64,000 nt of DNA from Mycocentrospora acerina (Eukaryota > Ascomycota > Dothideomycetes > Pleosporales): positions 248,001 to 312,000 of the forward strand of contig JAKUHH010000396.1 in NCBI GenBank assembly GCA_022701365.1. Reading direction: 5' to 3'. Below are positions 32,779 through 44,808 of this stretch, one piece after another; positions within the stretch are counted from its first letter, which is position 1, and every line of letters starts with the position of its first letter. The translations under genes and the position numbers were made by a program. The notes under the pieces are model-generated. The model ran no database searches, was not told where the DNA came from, and saw only the letters and a program-made list of their open reading frames with translations.

Positions 32779-34104
32779 ATGTCAGAAGACTCAGAAATGC
32801 ATTCGTCCGACGAGGTAGTCGTCGCCAAGAAGGAGCGCAAGGAGAAGAAAGACAAGAAGGAAAAGAAAGAAAAGAAGCGGTCCAAATCAGTCTCCAACGT
32901 CGAAGCCTCCGAACCCGATACAGATGAGGATGCAGAGACGCCCGCGAAGAAGCGCAAGCGCGACGCTCTGCCTGAAGAAATTGAGATTAACGTCGACCTC
33001 CCCGAGCCCGTTTCCAAGAAAGCCGCTCGCCTGGCAAAGAAGGCAAAGTTGAATCCTGCGCCTGCTACCACTGACGGCGCCGGAGCTTCCACAGACGCAA
33101 AACCAGCCGCAGAAGCTGCCGACCCAAACAAACGCTCAGAATTCGGTGTCTGGATCGGCAACCTGCCTTGGTCTGCGACAAAGGAGTCGCTCCGCAGCTT
33201 TCTGGTCGGCAATACCGAAATCACCAGCGAGCAGATCACCAGAGTGCATTTGCCTCCACCCAACAAGCCAGTAAACCCTAGTTGGACCACCAAGCCCTTG
33301 AACAGGGGCTTTGCATACGTCGACTTCTCCACGGAGCTGGCCATGTATTCGGCCATTGCGCTGACCGAGACAAAGATGGATGGCCGCGCGCTGCTCATCA
33401 AGAACGCCAAGAGCTTCGAGGGACGACCCGACAAGCCTAAGACAGAGGTCGAGGAGAGCGGTGGACGCGGCAAAGGCCCCGTCAAAACAGCACATCCCCC
33501 AAACAAGCGCGTATTCATCGGAAACCTTTCGTTCGACGTCACAAAAGAGGATCTTCAAACCCACTACACTCAGGTTGGAGAGCTTGAGCATATCCATATG
33601 GCGACATTCGAGGACTCGGGCAAATGCAAGGGCTATGCGTGGGTAACGTTTGGAGACGTCGAAGCTGCGACCGCGGCAGTTCAAGGCTTTGTGTACAAGA
33701 CTGAGGCCGAGCTTGCCAAGAACAAAAAGGCTCGCGATGGGTCCGACGACGAGGGGGATGCGAAGAAGAGCAATAAGAAGAGGAAGTGGTTCTTGAACAA
33801 GTTCATGGGCAGAGAGCTGCGTTGCGAGTTTGCCGAGGACGCGACTACGCGCTACAACAAGCGATACGGCAAGGAGAAGGAGCCTGAGGCCGTTGAAGGC
33901 GTAAACCCAGCTAGATGGCAGAACTTTTCCAAGGATGGCGGCGACCGAAGAGGCGGCAAGAAGGAGTGGAAGCCACGTGAGCCACGTGAGCCGCGTGAGA
34001 AGGTGGACCCGCGCACCATCAAGAGTGGTGCTGCACACACCAATGCTCAAAGAGCTAGTCATGCAATTGTCGAGTCGCAAGGCAAGAAGACCACATTCGA
34101 GTGA
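32779..34104 (+). CDS. NOP13: Nucleolar two-RRM protein, NOP13-like
   Basis: A single exon of 441 residues starting at MSEDSEMHSSDE (context CACCATGTC). The first 115 residues are Lys/Glu-rich with nucleolar-type basic runs (KKDKKEKKEKKRSK). RRM1 is at about 120-215: RNP2 VWIGNLPW and RNP1-like RGFAYVDF. RRM2 is at about 241-325: RNP2 VFIGNLSF and RNP1 KGYAWVTF. The C-terminus is basic, with repeated EPRE units and conserved RWQNFSKDGG. Nop13 is a nucleolar protein found with pre-ribosomal particles; a role in ribosome biogenesis is inferred from that family. The related Nop12 is the main alternative, but the RRM layout and the closing region fit Nop13 better. Confidence 0.8.
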   Translation: MSEDSEMHSSDEVVVAKKERKEKKDKKEKKEKKRSKSVSNVEASEPDTDEDAETPAKKRKRDALPEEIEINVDLPEPVSKKAARLAKKAKLNPAPATTDGAGASTDAKPAAEAADPNKRSEFGVWIGNLPWSATKESLRSFLVGNTEITSEQITRVHLPPPNKPVNPSWTTKPLNRGFAYVDFSTELAMYSAIALTETKMDGRALLIKNAKSFEGRPDKPKTEVEESGGRGKGPVKTAHPPNKRVFIGNLSFDVTKEDLQTHYTQVGELEHIHMATFEDSGKCKGYAWVTFGDVEAATAAVQGFVYKTEAELAKNKKARDGSDDEGDAKKSNKKRKWFLNKFMGRELRCEFAEDATTRYNKRYGKEKEPEAVEGVNPARWQNFSKDGGDRRGGKKEWKPREPREPREKVDPRTIKSGAAHTNAQRASHAIVESQGKKTTFE

Positions 34105-34304
34105 GCGTCTTTCATGTGTCGTCATGGCATAGCCTCGCGACTGCCACGGTATTTTTCGGGAGCTCTGTTGGCTGTCTTGCGTTTGGCAAGAGCTTGAACC
34201 TGCACGTTTTTACCTTCTACGCCCGTCATCATTGTAGCAATCAACCACCCTATACCCTATTATTCCCTGTTTGACAACCAATAAAACTACCTGACCGATT
34301 TCAA

Positions 34305-35793
34305 ATGTCCTCAAATCTGACGAGAATCAACGTTGTGTCAAATCCAGCATGTGAACGCGTCGGTCTGAAAACTTACGCCAGTTTGCTAAAGAAATACGAC
34401 TTTGCGCCCACCACCGCAGGTCCTTTTCAAATGATCGAGGAGGCCAAAAAATCTCTCAAAAACATTTTCAGGCCCAAGGCCAAAAAGACCACCAAGCCCG
34501 TCTTGCGTAAAGTCGAAGACGGTAAACCCGGACAAGTAAAGGCTGAGGACCAGCAGAACGATGCCCTCTATATCTGCCCAGTGGGGATTGGCTCGCCGCC
34601 ACAAACGCTCAATCTACACTTCGACACTGGGAGTTCTGACTTGTGGGTAAGTCTGGACATCCATCAGCACCATCGTCTTCACATTCAACTCTGCAAGATG
34701 CAACAGGGGCATCGAAATTAATAAGCATTCAGGTCTAGTCCACCAAGCTCGACAGCACGACCCAGGCTACCAGTGATTCCAAACACAACATCTACAATCC
34801 TGAAAAGAGCTCTTCGTTCAAGAATGTGTCAGGGGCTACCTGGAAAATCAGGTATGGAGACGGCAGTACCGCTTCAGGAGTTGTCGGTACCGATCACGTT
34901 ACTCTTGGTGGATTGTGTATCGAAAATCAGGCCATCGAGCTTGCTTCAAAGCTCTCCCCACAGTTCAAAAAGGGCGCTGGCGATGGACTGCTTGGCTTGG
35001 CTTTTGGGAAAATCAACACAGTCAAGCCGAGGGCAGTTGCTACACCTGTTGAGAATATGGTGCGTCTTGGAGGTATTCAAAGTCAACAGTATACTTTATC
35101 CTTGCAATGAATATTTTAAAAGCACTTCGAGACTTCGAGACTTCTCGATTGACTTTCTCTCAGATTGCACAAGAAGACATTCCGAGTGATAAAGAGCTGT
35201 TCACGTGCTATCTCGGCTCCTGGCGCGACAAAGACGAAGCAGACAAAGGTGAGAGTTTCTACACATTCGGCTACATCGACGAGAATGTAATTGCAAGGTG
35301 CGGTGGTCACGCCCCCCACTACGTCCCGATCAATACCTCAAAAGGTTTCTGGCAATTTGACAGCCCATCCGCAACCGTCAACGGAAGAGCAATCTCTCGC
35401 ACTGGCAATACCGCCATTGCTGATACCGGCACGACCCTTGCCCTCGTCTCCGACGATCTGTGCAAAGAAATATACACTGCGATCTCCGGCGCGCAGTTCG
35501 ATAGCAAAAATCAAGGCTGGGTGTTCCCTGTCGGCATGCCCATTTCGCAACTACCAATAATCACACTTGCAGTCGGCGACAAACAGTTCGAAGTGCAAAA
35601 GGAGGATCTCGGCTTTGCAAACGTGGGGAAGGGTATGCAATACGGAGGAATTCAATCAAGGGGTAACAGCGAGTTTAATATCCTCGGTGATACGTGGTTG
35701 AAGGCTGTGTACGCTATATTCGACCAGGGCAAAAAGCGGTTTGGTGCCGTGCAGCGAATTGAAGGGAAGCAGAATATTGAGGTTCCAAAGTGA
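34305..35793 (+). CDS. Pepsin-like aspartic protease without signal peptide
   Basis: Three exons: 34305-34646, 34739-35059 and 35164-35793, giving 430 residues. Both catalytic motifs are present: DTGSSDLW at the end of exon 1 and ADTGTTLAL in exon 3, with the flap IRYGDGSTASGVVGTD. The family is A1 and closest to penicillopepsin. It starts MSSNLTRINVVSNPACERVG with no hydrophobic signal peptide, so it is probably not secreted by the usual route; residues 1-85 resemble a propeptide. The first acceptor is odd. The expected AG at 34732 would give GTC TAG (V then stop) where homologs have V-W or V-F before STxL. Using the next AG at 34738 avoids the stop but deletes two residues after DLW. So either the acceptor has shifted or a TGG-to-TAG nonsense change has occurred. 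Confidence 0.75.
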
Positions 35794-36197
35794 TTGTGTG
35801 AACAGACGAATGTATTTCTTTCCATAGATTAATATCTCTTGCATCGGTCTATTGGGTGAGGACTTTTTGAGGTCTCCTATCGTAAACAGGGCGCCCATCT
35901 CACGGCATAGTTTCGGTTAGAAAGAAAGATATGTCGATGTGATTAACAAAATACTTGAGAATCGCAATAGTTAGCTGACTTAGTGCTCGTCGGCCTCTTT
36001 TATATCCCTCGTATGTTAATTCATGGCTTTGCGCTAAATTTAGCCATGTGCTTTACATACTTAGAGACGAGGAAAACAGGAGAGCAAGTTGTCTCCGCCA
36101 AGACTGACGATCACGAAGCTTCTGACTAATCACGAGCGACTTCACGTCAGTGAAGCTCTACACCTAGGCCAAGAAACCCCACATCTACACCGCGACA
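35794..36197. other. Intergenic, protease to NDUFS5
   Basis: 404 bp without a gene; presumed protease 3' UTR and NDUFS5 promoter. Confidence 0.5.
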
Positions 36198-37150
36198 ATG
36201 GCTTCCGGATACGGTCTTGCTGGTGGTACGTACTGCGCATCTATTTTTGAGCCTTGGGAGGGCTTTTGAGGGCGGCGGGAGAGCCGGGAAGGGAGCAATG
36301 GCATGATTACGGACGGCTGCGAAACGGGCGCGAACCACGACTGCAGCGGCAATGGCGATACTCGAGATTCGGCACTGGAATAAACAAACCCTGGACTCCC
36401 AAAATAATCTACGCAGCCGTAATTGGTATAGCTATCTGGTCAGCGATACCGAGATGTGCGACTCGCAACGATCGCGAACCAAGGAGATCTCGGAAGGGCA
36501 GCGACAGCGACACCAGCACACGGGTTCACACATTACCTGTCCACTTGCGCAACCTACCACACTATAAATTAAACACGACGACACGCCCACAGCCACAACG
36601 CCACCATCATGCAATGCCACCTCCGCGCCCGCCCGCTCTCCCCTCCTGCCCAACAGCTTCCTTCCCTTCACCCCTCGATCCAAACTAACACCTCCTCCAG
36701 GCCCCTCCCGCTGCTTCCCCTTCTGGCAAGAAGTCCTCGCCTGCTACGTCACAAACACAAATGCAGAAGACGACTCTGGAAAGAGAAAGTGCGTCCCCGT
36801 CCTCGAGGACTACTACGAGTGCCTGCACCACAAGAAGGAAGTGCGTCTTCTCCCCCTTCCCTCTCCCTCTTCCTTACTGCAACTGCCTTTCAAACCCTCA
36901 AATCCCACCCGCCTCCATCTTTCCACCGCAAACGCAACTACAAGGTCATCAATGCTAACTTCCATCCTCCCCCAAAAAGGCTGCGCGCACTCTCGCCCTC
37001 CAGGCCGCCTACCGCAAAGCAGAAGCAAACATCAAGCGCGACGACGCCCCTTCTGCAGGCGAAATACGGCGCTTGGGCATCTTGGACGCCCCGCTCGAGG
37101 AGAAGAATCTCAAGGCCAGCAAGTGGTTTCCTCACAAGGAGATTAACTAG
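36198..37150 (+). CDS. Mitochondrial complex I subunit NDUFS5 (twin CX9C)
   Basis: Three exons: 36198-36225, 36701-36840 and 36980-37150, giving 112 residues. The start MASGYGLAGGPSRC and the twin CX9C motif Cys14/Cys24 (CFPFWQEVLAC) and Cys40/Cys50 (CVPVLEDYYEC) identify the NDUFS5 family (15-kDa subunit in animals, 11.5-kDa subunit in Neurospora). CX9C proteins are imported and oxidised in the intermembrane space by Mia40, and NDUFS5 sits on the outer face of the complex I membrane arm. The remaining residues AARTLALQAAYRKAEANI are helical. The first exon is only 28 nt and is followed by a 475-nt intron, the longest in the window, which contains a TATAAAT string. Confidence 0.9.
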
Positions 37151-37762
37151 GAGAACGAACAGGATGGGATCGGACGGGAAGGAGCCAATGGGACTGAGAG
37201 ATGCGGCGATAAGCGTATGAATCAGGAGGGGGAGGGTGATGACGACAACAACAATGCATACAGACAAGGAAATGCAAGTGAAATTCACATAAAGCACTGA
37301 GAGCTTGTTCACATTCCCCCCTTTGTATGTGATTGTATCGTTTCGCACTGGTGGACAACGGTCTTGTGCATCCAAAAAGTCCCCATGATTTCTATGAATG
37401 CATTCTGTCTATGTTTGATATTGCATCATCTGCTTTTTTATCCATCCATCCTTCCATCTCGCGCAACCAATATCGACCCGTGACATCTAGCATGACAAAA
37501 CAACTGATAATCAGCATAGTCATACATGTAAACCACACATGTGTTCGCGGACCACAAGCATTGAGTAAGAAGACATGACCCCCATCCTTCCAGCGCCTCA
37601 TTTAAAAAAAAAGAATCCTTGTCAAAAATACAAAAAACGCATACGTAAACGATGATACTCAAGCACAAATACTCCCCTTCCCCGTACCCAACCATCCCAT
37701 AGACACCGTTGTCGTAATCGTGAGGGTTCTCATGTTCAAATTGCCGTTGACACAACAAGGCA
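37151..37762. other. Intergenic between convergent genes
   Basis: 612 bp between NDUFS5 (+) and the forkhead gene (-); presumed 3' UTRs and no gene. Confidence 0.5.
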
Positions 37763-40396
37763 CTACATATTTGCTGGCACGCTCGTCCTGGCGACCGGCA
37801 TGGGAGGCGGTGTAAGTCCGATACCGATACCATGAGCCTGGGCCATGCTGCGGTGAAAAGAGCCGATTTTCTGGAAGCCCCTGTGTATACATTAGCATAG
37901 TTCATTTTACAATACTACTATGCCCAAAGTTGTCCTTGGGGATACGTAGTGTACTTACTTGCTCAAGTCAAAGCTCTCTTCCTCTGGCTCAATCTCTTCC
38001 TCAAAGCTTGTCAGACTAGCACCTCTCACCATTCCACCAGCAAAATTCGAGTTACTCCTTGATCGTATCTCGCCAATGTCGCGCCGACTCACTGGACGCG
38101 AGACAGTACGACTTGGGCTTTCAGGCTGCAGATCTTCGTCCTCGTTTTCATTGTCGTCAACCTTGCCATCTGCATCTTCGTCTTCCGGATCTGCGCTTTC
38201 GTCGCGAAGCATCGGTGGGCTGCTTGGCTGCGGTTCCTCGACTTCCTTGTCGTCGTGATGCTGCAGCTTGATGGGGCTGAGATCGATTGGACCCCTTGCA
38301 GGAGTACTTGGCAGATCAACAAACTTCCAGAACGGGGCCGGCGAGGAGAACGCAATATACTGGCTAGGTACTTGCGCGGTACTAGGCGGTGCGAGACGAG
38401 GAGCATGACGTGAGACGAGTGGAGTGACGAGGGCGTTGTTCATACGATTTGCGTCGTGGCTGCCGTTGATATTGCTAGTTGCTGCGTCGGAATAGAGAGT
38501 AGGGGGCGAGTTTGCTGCCTCACCTTTTAAGCCAGAAACTGAGGGTTTGACGGGGTCGACAACGGGGGAGGACTCGAGATGCCTGTTAGGATCATATTTG
38601 ATGTCAGTGGGTAAGCGACCGTCGTTGTTTCCGTATGCAAGACGCCTGGCAGGAGTGACAAAGTGATTTTGCTCGCGGATGTTCGGTGATGCCTTCAAAC
38701 CTCCTCCATAAGGGCGTGGGCCGCGGTCAGGGGTGTAGGATTCGTTTGCCATGGGGACAGACGACAGAGGGGGAGTAGCGGAACGTGGAGGCGACTTGAC
38801 GCGAGCACCCTGGTTGTTGTAGTCGTGGTCAAGGGCACCAACAAGACGCTCAGTGGCCTGCGAGGGAGGATCGCGCTGGTGTCCCATGCCAGGTGAACTG
38901 AGTCCGGAACCTTCCATGCGATACTCAATGGCAACTCCTCCACCCTTGCGGGGATTAAGGAGCTGCTTCTTGATAAAGTCCTCGCGTTCAGAGTCGGTGA
39001 TTTTCCACTTCATGCCTTTTCCGGGCTCATCAGTACGTCGCGCAACTTTCTCAAAGGACTTGTTCAGAGACAGGTTGTGGCGAATCGAATTCTGCCAACC
39101 GCTGTTTGTGAATCGGAAGAAGGCATACCGGAGCTTGATGTATTCATAGATGCTGGATAACGTGAGCATTTGCTCGTCGCTACTAAGAATAGCCTGGCCG
39201 ATCAACTGCGCATAGCTATGCGGAGGCTTGATATCCTTGGTGCTGTCGAGACTGTAGTCGATGTCATCAGCAGTGTCAAACACGACATTGCGAGAAAACG
39301 AAGCAGGCGTCTCCTTGCTACGAGGATCCATCTCGTGCCGGAAGGTCATGGAAGTACCAGGAGGTGGGCGGCCAGGAGTAGACGTCATCTGGTTGTAGTA
39401 CGCTTGGGACGATTGCTGCTTGTGGCGTGGGTGCGAAGACGGCGGGAACGGATCGTAGTGCTCGCGCTTGGGAGTTGGCCCGCTGGGATGGGCATGATTA
39501 TGGGGCTTAGGGGGCTGGTTGCCGTCATTGTCAGATTCTGCGGCGTCTTCGTTCTTGACTTGGCGCCACAGCAGCGGATGGAAGCGGTCTTCTTGGTTAG
39601 CGAGCAGGAACAGCATCTGAGTGCCCATGATACCGATGCAGACGCCCGAGTGAAGTGGCTCAATCTGGCCCCTGGCCAGGTTCCGGTCGTCAAGCTTGAG
39701 GCCGTTGCGGCTGTTCACCAAGATGTACCACGTCTGGTCCTGGGGCTCGAAGCTAATCTCAGCATGGACACGCGAGACCTGGCGCTCGGGGCCAAGGTCA
39801 ATGTGAACTCCCCAGCTCGTGACTGGAGGCTCGCTCGGGGGGTGGCCGGCAATATCGGGCTGCGAGCTAGCAGGCTGGGGACGGACCTGCGAGTCTGCGC
39901 GGCCGATGAGAACCTTGGTTTCCTGGACGAAGAAGCACCAGTCGCGGGCGGCAATCTTGGCAAAGGCAGCGATGTTCTGTCCCTCGTTGCGGCGGGCCTG
40001 CAGGTCGTTGGCATAGTCGACGGCGGCGTTGGGCGTGTACTGGGGGCTGCGTAGCGAGGCAATGATGAGGTTCTGGCGCTCGATGGGGTCAATAGGATTC
40101 TCTGCATCGCCGCCGTTGGGCAGCGTCGTGTTGGAGTCGTTGCTCGCGACCGACTCGGTGATGCGGGTGCGTGGAGGATCGGCGGCAATGGCGGTGGCGG
40201 CGACGTCGTGGGCGCCGTTCAGCTGCACGGGGAGTGAGTAGAGTGCATGGGCAGCGGGGCGTCTGGGGCTGCTTACCCTTCTGCGTTTCCGCGAGGGCGT
40301 GGTGATGGAGTCGGGCGTGTCTGCATCCGACTGCTGGTGTAGGTCTGGCTCGCGGCGGGAGCGCAGGCCGACTCTCCTACTCGATGAGGGCGGCAT
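37763..40396 (-). CDS. FHA-forkhead transcription factor (Fkh1/Fkh2 type)
   Basis: Three exons on the minus strand: 40396-40277, 40222-37959 and 37880-37763, giving 833 residues. Intron 1 (54 nt, GTAAGC..GTGCAG) has no stop and is a multiple of three, so a continuous frame also reads through it. Intron 2 begins with a GTAAGT overlapping an apparent stop and has a TGCTAATG branch and CACAG acceptor; splicing adds GFQKIGSFHRSMAQAHGIGI and a short tail. An FHA domain lies at about residues 135-250 (WCFFVQETKVLIGRADS, VSRVHAEISF). The forkhead domain is at about 370-465 (KPPHSYAQLIGQAILSS, then FRFTNSGWQNSIRHNLSLNK and FEKVARR). The C-terminal part has many SP/TP sites. Fkh1/2 proteins control G2/M genes in the nucleus; this role is by family. 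Confidence 0.88.
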
Positions 40397-41804
40397 GTTG
40401 CATATGCGCAGGCGTCTTCTGTGCAGGGAAAAGAATCGCAGTCAGCATGGATGGGGGCATGGGCGTGGGCAAGGGCAGGACAGGGCAGGGCAGGGCAGGA
40501 CAAGGGCGACGTTTTGAATTATTTATTTATTCCGTGGGCGTGGGAACGGCCGTTGGGGACCGCTGGTTCCACGTCGACTGCCCAGTCCCAGCGCTGGCCA
40601 CGGGCGACGGGCAGCGTCGACGAGGCCGTCGACAGCGTGCCTGCCCACCCCGCCGTGACTCGAGGGAGGAGAGCGGGCGCATGCTTACCGTGTCCGCGGA
40701 TGGCTGGCTCGCCGTGTGGGTGTGCGCAGCAGTCGTCGCAACGAGCGGCCGGGGAAGCGTCGTCGTGTCGCAAGAGGGCCAGAGGGGGCGGTGGTGACGA
40801 TGGCGCGCTGTTTGTTATGGGCCGACGCGACACCAGATTGGCTGTGGCGGGCGTGCAACGCGATCTCAGCAGGCGGCGTTCCACGCGACAGGCAATTCGG
40901 CAGCAGGCGGCGGTGTCTTTGGGCAGAGTCGCGTTTGCGCGCGCAGAATGACGAACGGCAGGAGTGGCTATCGATAGACGATAGAGGGCAAGAGCCGCAG
41001 ACGGGCGTTACGAAATGAAAGTGGCCCAGGTGGAAAGACGGCTCCGTGCACATCCCGTCCCGTGACCAGGCGCAGCCCGTGGGCAACTCTCGACCATTGC
41101 TGCCAGCCCCATCGCCGAGACGGCCTTGCTCACATCACACACGCAGTCTACTGCTCCGCTCTGCTGGATGCTGCCTTTTCTCTCCGCCGCGTGTGCATGC
41201 GTTCGCGCCCTGCAAACAATGACGCCCACCATCACAGTCACCGATCGCATGTTCGCATAGCACGCCCCACACCACACCGCACTGTCAATTTTGGCCCCGT
41301 TTACCCAGCCTCTTTGCGCCGAACAAGTCTCTTCAGCGCCCTCTTTTCCGGCCTTCCCCGCACGCCCCTCTCCTCGGACCAATCCCAACGTCATGATTCC
41401 TCTTTGTTTGTTGCTGCTCAACACTCAGCTCCAGCACGCGTTGTTGTTCTGTGCGTCATCAACGCGCCTGCCGGAGCACTTGCCGGCGGGCTCTCTGTGG
41501 CCTGGAACCCTGGAACCCACCATTCGAGCATGCTGCATGCTTATTGTCTCTTTACAGCAGACGGAGCACGAGGACCAATTCACCCCTCTACAACGTGTAT
41601 GCAAATGTGTGACATGGTGCATTATTACTTTCCATTCATTAGACATAGCCCGTGATCATGACTACTTCCCATCTTCATTATACACTATTCATGTGGGCTG
41701 GCTTAGATGACCCTTGAAGCTTTCTCACCCTTCTTGAGCATAATAGGAGATCCCAGAGTTGTCTAGGTCCCACCAAACATCCATCCATTGTCCCAAGTCA
41801 CCTG
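40397..41804. other. Intergenic: forkhead promoter and beta-glucosidase 3' side
   Basis: 1.4 kb with no recognisable gene. It is GC-rich near the forkhead start, with a GGGCA-type short repeat around 40470-40500, and AT-richer toward the beta-glucosidase. Frames on both strands look like chance. Confidence 0.45.
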
Positions 41805-44757
41805 TCATGCGGCATACTCGCTGAGATCAAGCCCTGCCTCCAACACCAACTTGCGCGAACTAGCACCAACATGTACCCTCTTGGGGTACTCGCTGATGAC
41901 CCAGTTCTGGCTCACAGTGTCCCAGTTGGACAGGTCACGGCGTGTAATGTCAGCACGGAACGTAGCGCTCTTTCCTGCCTGGATCGACAAACGGTCAAAG
42001 CCACGAAGCACAATCACCGGGTCCTCGGGTCCGCCAAGTGAAACGTACAGCTGCACCACTTCGTCGCCCGCAAGGCTGCCGTTGTTGGTAATGGTAGCCT
42101 CGACAGTGAAGAGAACGTCCCAAAGCTGTGGGTTACCTCCTGGTGCACCGCCAGCAGCGATACGCGCCTGGGGCGAGCCGTCTGTCGAACCAGCCGGAAG
42201 AGTGACGTTGATGCCGTACTCGGGATCCTGAGATGCTTCACGAAGGTTGGTCGAGTTGAGGTACGGGTAGATGTATCCCTCGACATATGTTAGGTTGCTG
42301 GGCCACTGGTAGGCAGACACGTTGCTGCTGATGGAACCAAACGTAGGAGCAGCAATCGTCTGTCCAGTAGTGGGCGTATAAGGGCCAGCATTGATCTTGG
42401 TCACCTTGATGTTAGAGTAGCTGAACGTCGTGTACGACAGTCCAAACCCAAACTCATACACTGGAGTAATGTTTTGCTTGTCAAAAGCGCGGTAGTCGAT
42501 AAAGACACCCTCCTCGAAATTGTCCTGAGGGCTGTCCTGACCGTTAGTGGGCGTATAGATGAGATCCGGTCCGTACTCGGTCTCGTCGCTGCCAAAGGTG
42601 AAGGGTAGCTTGCCGCCAGGGTTCACGCGACCGTAGAGAATATCGGCAATAGCATTACCGGACTCTTGACCAGGGAGACCAGCCCAGAGAATCGCAGTCA
42701 CGTTCTCGCTGTCGTAGAAACTGTTGACTAGGACCGGGCCGACGGAATGGATGACAACAATGGTGTTGTTGCAGAGGGCCGAGACATTCTGGATCAGCTT
42801 GTCGCCTTCGCCCCACAGAGTAAGGTTGTTGCGGTCGCCAAAGTTGCCATCAACAGTGATGTAACCCTCACCAGAGTCGGCGTTGACAAAGATGATAGCG
42901 ACACTGGCTTCCTTGGCCATCTGTTGGATTTGGGTGTAGGCATAGTTGTCTGTGACGGACTGAACGACACCGCCATTGCCGGCAACCTCGCTCTTGATTG
43001 CTTCCAGAGGAGTGATCAAGTAAGGGAAATCAGCAGTTCCCGAACCCCATCCCATGGCCAAAGTTCCATTGTTGCAGCCGCGGTCAGGGCACCCGTTGGG
43101 TCCGTATTGGCCATCGGTAGCATCGTTTCCAAAGACGGCAGTCCACTTCTCAGTGCCGCTCAAGGGCAGCACACCAGTGTTCTTGAGGAGCACAGTCGAC
43201 TTGGCTGCAACTTCGCGGATGGTGCGGAAATGCTCAAACCTAGCATCGACGTGCTGGTTGATAAGGCTGTAGCCCTCCTTGGCGAAGAAATGTCTGTATC
43301 CGTACGTGTCGCGCGTCCAACTGTCGAAGTTGACGGGGATGGTTTCGTCGAGACCAACATAGTAGTAGGCGGTCATGATGCGGATCGCAGCATCGTCGAG
43401 ACGCCACTGTGGCACTGTCCCGTTGAGGATTGAGATGGTAAGGTTGGCGCCCCACCAGGATTTACCAGAAGTAAAGTCAGTGTCTCCGGGCATACTAATC
43501 ATATTGTTAGACCTGTTCTGCACACGTTCAAACATTTAGACTCACGTCATGTCGAGGCCAGCGAGAGTCGAAGCAACTCCACCGTGCTGGGCATCCCAAT
43601 CAGACATGATGAAGCCTTGGAAGCCAAGCTCGCCCTTCAGGATGTAGTTTTGTAGGTATGAGTTCTGGCAGAGTTGCGAGTTGTTGACCTTGTTGTAAGC
43701 GCACATGATGGCTCCTGTGCCGGCACGAACTGCGTCTGCGAATGGCCAGAGGTATAGCTCGTGGAGGGTCTTGTCGTCAATATTCGAGCTGATTGCGTCG
43801 ATGCGACCGTAGTCCTCAAAATTTCCAGGCGAACGGAAATGTTCCTGTTCGTTCATGATGAAATGTTTCGTCGTAGCAATGACACCGGCAGATTGAATAC
43901 CGCGAACCGTATTGGCAACAGCTTCGCCTGAGAGGTAGGGGTCGGGCGAGAAACCCTCCCAGTTACGCTGAGTGGAAGTTAGCCGGCTGCTTTATGTCTG
44001 TTGCATGAGGCACTTACACCACCCTTGGGATTACGACCCAACGGACCAATAGCGGGACCCAGCTGAATGTCAACACCCTTTGCCTTGTGCTCCTGGCCCA
44101 TCTGATGTCCCCGACGGTACCATTCGCCTCGATCCCATGCTGCAGCAACTGTGCCTCCAGCAGGAAAGGCAGATACGTAGTCAGCGAACCTCACTCCCAG
44201 TGGAGAGTCCTGCAGACACAGAGCATCAAAGTTCAGTCGTGGGATGGAGCCCACATTGCCAACGCAAGCTTCACTCTGCCATCCTGTACCGGTGGTGAGG
44301 TTGACCTTCTCAAGCAGAGTCAACTGGCTGACAAAAGCCTGTGCTTTTGCATAAGCTGCTTCCCAGTCACCGAGACCTTCCACCCATCTTCACGGAGTTA
44401 GTATTCGCGACAAATTTTTTTGGTCAGATTATGGATATTCACGTACGGACTCGGATAGAATGGTGGCGAATGAGCATTATTCAAAGGACTTGAGGAGTTT
44501 GTGCCTGGGTTTGTGGTGTTGGGTAACTTTGTTTACATTAGCCCTTGCGCATCAACAAAGATTGCCGACGAGTTGTACTATGCGCAGAAACGGGGAAAGG
44601 GCAATGGCCAGCTGTGCAAACCCAGGGAGCATTGCTACAGCTTCGCGACCAAAATGCGTCCTAAAGAGGCGTTGTTTGGAGGCGTTTTTGGGTATTTACT
44701 TACCTGTTGGGCGGCGACTAGGCCGGTCAGCCAAAATGCTTGTGCAAGCCGCAACAT
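41805..44757 (-). CDS. Secreted beta-glucosidase, glycoside hydrolase family 3
   Basis: Six exons on the minus strand: 44757-44704, 44526-44447, 44387-44018, 43967-43546 and 43494-41805 are the ones I can define, i.e. five coding exons separated by introns of 177, 59, 50 and 51 nt; total 871 residues, typical for the family. Exon 1 is a signal peptide (MLRLAQAFWLTGLVAA). The mature protein has SPPFYPSP, then TGTGWQSEACVG, GADIQLGP-like VDIQLGPAIGPLGRNPKGG and KHFIMNEQEHFR. The nucleophile is Asp291 in GFIMSDWDAQHGG. The second GH3 domain and a fibronectin-III-like domain follow. It releases glucose from cellobiose and aryl glucosides outside the cell. The acceptor of intron 1 (44527) is the least certain junction. 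A GGCTAAA site lies 52 bp upstream of the ATG. Confidence 0.92.
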
Positions 44758-44808
44758 GACGTAAGGCTAGACTGTCCTAACGGCAGGCAGGCCCACAAAA
44801 AATTGTAC

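Noticed and set aside
33136..34125. 329-codon frame antisense to NOP13
   Set aside because: Entirely opposite a two-RRM coding exon; no independent support.
39170..40054. 294-codon plus-strand frame opposite the forkhead gene
   Set aside because: Antisense shadow of the FHA-forkhead coding sequence.
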